A program made the translations under genes and the position numbers. This document shows, piece after piece, positions 6,053 to 7,747 of a stretch of 7,747 bases of DNA. Below the pieces are notes generated by a model, which worked only from the letters and a program-made list of their open reading frames with translations, had not been told where the DNA came from and did no database searches. Source of the DNA: Propionibacteriaceae bacterium (GTDB lineage Bacteria; Actinomycetota; Actinomycetes; Propionibacteriales; Propionibacteriaceae); NCBI GenBank assembly GCA_031265725.1, contig JAISCH010000153.1, forward strand, positions 1 through 7,747, read 5' to 3'. Position 1 is the stretch's first letter, and every line of letters starts with the position of its first letter.

Positions 6053-7561
6053 ATGTCCCGCGTAGCAAGCGAAAAGTGGCGCAGCAAGCTAATGTCCGCC
6101 GAAGACGCAGCCAAATTCATCAAACCCGGTATGAAGATTGGCGTCAGCGGCTTTACTGGCTCTGGATACCCCAAAGCCGTACCAGAAGCACTCGCCGCCC
6201 AAATTAAGGCTGCACAAGACCGGGGTGAGGAATTTCAAGTCGGCATCTTCACCGGGGCATCCACTGCCCCCGCGTTGGATGGCTCGCTGTCACAGGTGAA
6301 CGGCATCAACCTCCGGATGCCCTATCAATCCGACCCGGACATGCGTAAGCGCATCAACGAGGGCTCCGCCGAATACGTCGATGCCCATCTGTCCCACTCC
6401 GGACCCCAGGTTTGCAGCGGGCATTACGGAAAAATGGATATCGCGGTCATTGAACTGACTGCTATCACCGCTGATGAGAAGCTGATTCCGTCCTCCTCAG
6501 TCGGAAATAACGTCTCCTGGATGGAGGCCGCCGACCACATCATCCTGGAAGTGAACTCGTGGATGTCGCTCGGCTTGGAGGGTATGCACGATATTTGGTA
6601 CGGCGTGGCGCTGCCGCCGAACCGTACCCCGATTCCGCTCACTTCGGCTGGGCAGCGGATTGGCCAGCAGTACTACGAGATACCCTTCGAGAAGGTGATC
6701 GCTGTCGTCGAGACTGACGACGCCGACCGCAACACCCCGTTCAAGCCGTTGGACGCGGACTCGATGAAGATCGCGGGCTACTATCTCGACTTCTTGGAGA
6801 ACGAAGTCAAGCAGGGACGGCTGCCGGAGAATCTGCTTCCGCTCCAATCCGGCGTCGGCAATATCGCCAACGCGGTGCTGTCCGGCCTGCTGAACAGCAA
6901 GTTCGAGAATCTGACCTCCTACACCGAGGTAATCCAGGACGGCATGGTCGACCTGATCGACGCGGGCAAGTTGGTGGCGGCCTCGGCGACGGCGTTCTCA
7001 CTCGGCCCGGACTACGCGAACAAGATGAACGACAACGCGGCGTCATACTCCAAGACGATCGTGCTGCGGCAGCAGGACATCTCCAACCATCCCGAGCCGA
7101 TCCGTCGTCTCGGCGTGCTGGCCTGCAACGGCCTGATCGAAGCCGATATCTATGGCAATGTGAACTCCACACACATCATGGGCTCACGGATGCAGAACGG
7201 CATCGGCGGCTCCGGAGACTTCACCCGCAACGCCTACATCTCGGCGTTCGTGACGCCTTCCACCGCGAAGAACGGCGATATTTCCGCTATCGTGCCGATG
7301 GTCTCCCACCACGATCACACCGAGCACGACACCCATGTGATCATCACCGAGCAGGGCTTGGCCGACGTGCGCGGAATGGGTCCGGCCCGACGCGCCAAGG
7401 TGATCATCGAGAACTGCGCCCACCCGGACTACAAAGACCAGTTGTGGGACTACTACAACCGGGCGGTGGCCACAGCAAATAGCCAGCACACCCCGCATAT
7501 CCTGCGCGAGGCGTTGGACTTCCACATCCGCTTCCTCGAGACAGGCTCAATGAAGGCATAA
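6053..7561 (+). CDS. Succinyl-CoA:acetate/propionate CoA-transferase family
   Basis: This protein transfers CoA between acyl-CoA and a free acid through a glutamyl-CoA intermediate. At 502 aa it matches the acetyl-CoA hydrolase/transferase family represented by Acetobacter AarC (about 505 aa) and E. coli ScpC. Landmarks: FIKPGMKIGVSGFTGSGYPK near residues 23-42, the catalytic glutamate Glu292 in YTEVIQDG, and the oxyanion and CoA-binding segment GIGGSGDFTRNA with Gly385, Gly386 and Gly388. The segment ITEQGLADVRGM near residue 430 is also typical. No signal peptide is seen; the enzyme should be cytoplasmic. In propionic-acid bacteria this family moves CoA from succinyl-CoA/propionyl-CoA during the Wood-Werkman cycle, and nearby ppdK fits that metabolism. 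Acetate rather than propionate could equally be the acceptor, and sequence alone does not decide. It stands alone, divergent from the toxin-antitoxin pair, with its own terminator. The family is secure; the physiological substrate pair is inferred. Confidence 0.93.
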   Translation: MSRVASEKWRSKLMSAEDAAKFIKPGMKIGVSGFTGSGYPKAVPEALAAQIKAAQDRGEEFQVGIFTGASTAPALDGSLSQVNGINLRMPYQSDPDMRKRINEGSAEYVDAHLSHSGPQVCSGHYGKMDIAVIELTAITADEKLIPSSSVGNNVSWMEAADHIILEVNSWMSLGLEGMHDIWYGVALPPNRTPIPLTSAGQRIGQQYYEIPFEKVIAVVETDDADRNTPFKPLDADSMKIAGYYLDFLENEVKQGRLPENLLPLQSGVGNIANAVLSGLLNSKFENLTSYTEVIQDGMVDLIDAGKLVAASATAFSLGPDYANKMNDNAASYSKTIVLRQQDISNHPEPIRRLGVLACNGLIEADIYGNVNSTHIMGSRMQNGIGGSGDFTRNAYISAFVTPSTAKNGDISAIVPMVSHHDHTEHDTHVIITEQGLADVRGMGPARRAKVIIENCAHPDYKDQLWDYYNRAVATANSQHTPHILREALDFHIRFLETGSMKA

Positions 7562-7578
7562 CCTCTTTTTTGTTGAGC

Positions 7579-7613
7579 GAGGGAGGTCCGTCCAGCTTGG
7601 GCGAGCCTCCCTC
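7579..7613 (+). terminator. Intrinsic terminator of the CoA-transferase gene
   Basis: GAGGGAGG (7579-7586) pairs perfectly with CCTCCCTC (7606-7613). Inside, CGTCC (7589-7593) pairs with GGGCG (7599-7603) around an AGCTT loop, giving a long GC-rich hairpin 17 nt after the stop. The downstream tract ACTTTGTGT is only moderately T-rich, and a run of six Ts lies before the stem rather than after it. On the minus strand the hairpin is followed by A-rich sequence, so it points to plus-strand termination. Confidence 0.75.
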
Positions 7614-7664
7614 ACTTTGTGTCCGACGAAACAGGGCGGCCATTCGGCTACCAAAACCCATGCC

Positions 7665-7717
7665 ACAGTTCTTCCAACTGTCTTCGATAGGTGACGGTTC
7701 CATCCGGAAACTATCGA
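7665..7717. repeat. Two adjacent inverted repeats near the window end
   Basis: ACAGTT (7665-7670) and AACTGT (7676-7681) form a perfect 6-bp inverted repeat around CTTCC. Immediately after, TCGATAG (7684-7690) and CTATCGA (7711-7717) form a perfect 7-bp inverted repeat, with TTCC/GGAA able to pair inside it. Neither is followed by a T-tract, so they look more like operators or leader structure for a gene beyond the window than terminators. The rest of 7614-7747 shows no gene. Confidence 0.45.
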
Positions 7718-7747
7718 TAAGCCTAACTAGTTCAGATCGTAACGAAA

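Noticed and set aside
5584..6207. Plus-strand open frames antisense to the antitoxin or running into the CoA-transferase
   Set aside because: They overlap genes with clear domains in other frames and have no start signals of their own.
1..7747. CRISPR array, tRNA, rRNA, insertion sequence or phage genes
   Set aside because: No regularly spaced repeats, cloverleaf sequence, transposase motifs or terminal inverted repeats were seen on either strand.

Overview
The window looks like chromosomal DNA from a high-GC Gram-positive (actinobacterial) organism, most plausibly a propionic-acid bacterium or relative. The reasons are the GC-rich codon use, two starts that look leaderless, and a pyruvate phosphate dikinase close to a succinyl-CoA-type CoA-transferase. 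That pair suits a fermentative metabolism using pyrophosphate and the Wood-Werkman (propionate) cycle. The taxonomy is inference; no marker gene is present.

Layout: (1) positions 1-2279, minus strand: N-terminal ~759 codons of pyruvate phosphate dikinase (ppdK), cut by the window edge so that its last ~115 residues are missing. (2) 2280-2517: a divergent intergenic region holding a structured ppdK leader and weak promoter-like sequence for the next gene. (3) 2518-3792, plus: a cytoplasmic family-1 glycoside hydrolase with an intact active site. (4) 3839-5119, plus: a DUF1015 protein with a DGHHR motif; its start is argued to be 3839, probably leaderless, rather than the upstream GTG at 3803. 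(5) 5236-5840, minus: a type II toxin-antitoxin pair, a PIN-domain VapC-like toxin behind a Phd/YefM-like antitoxin, overlapping by 4 nt. (6) 6053-7561, plus: a succinyl-CoA:acetate/propionate CoA-transferase family protein, followed by a strong hairpin at 7579-7613. (7) 7614-7747: no gene seen, but two adjacent inverted repeats.

How the genes fit together: PPDK interconverts pyruvate and PEP using AMP/ATP and pyrophosphate, and the CoA-transferase can move CoA between succinyl-CoA and acetate or propionate. Both sit around the PEP-pyruvate-succinate node. The glycosidase would feed sugar into the same central metabolism. DUF1015 has no assigned function here; its DGHHR motif recalls ParB/sulfiredoxin-fold phosphotransfer proteins, a testable but unproven idea. 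The toxin-antitoxin pair appears to be an independent insert on the opposite strand. The genes do not form one operon. I saw no clear evidence for a wholly new system; the most interesting items are the DUF1015 protein, the ppdK leader and the leaderless toxin-antitoxin promoter.
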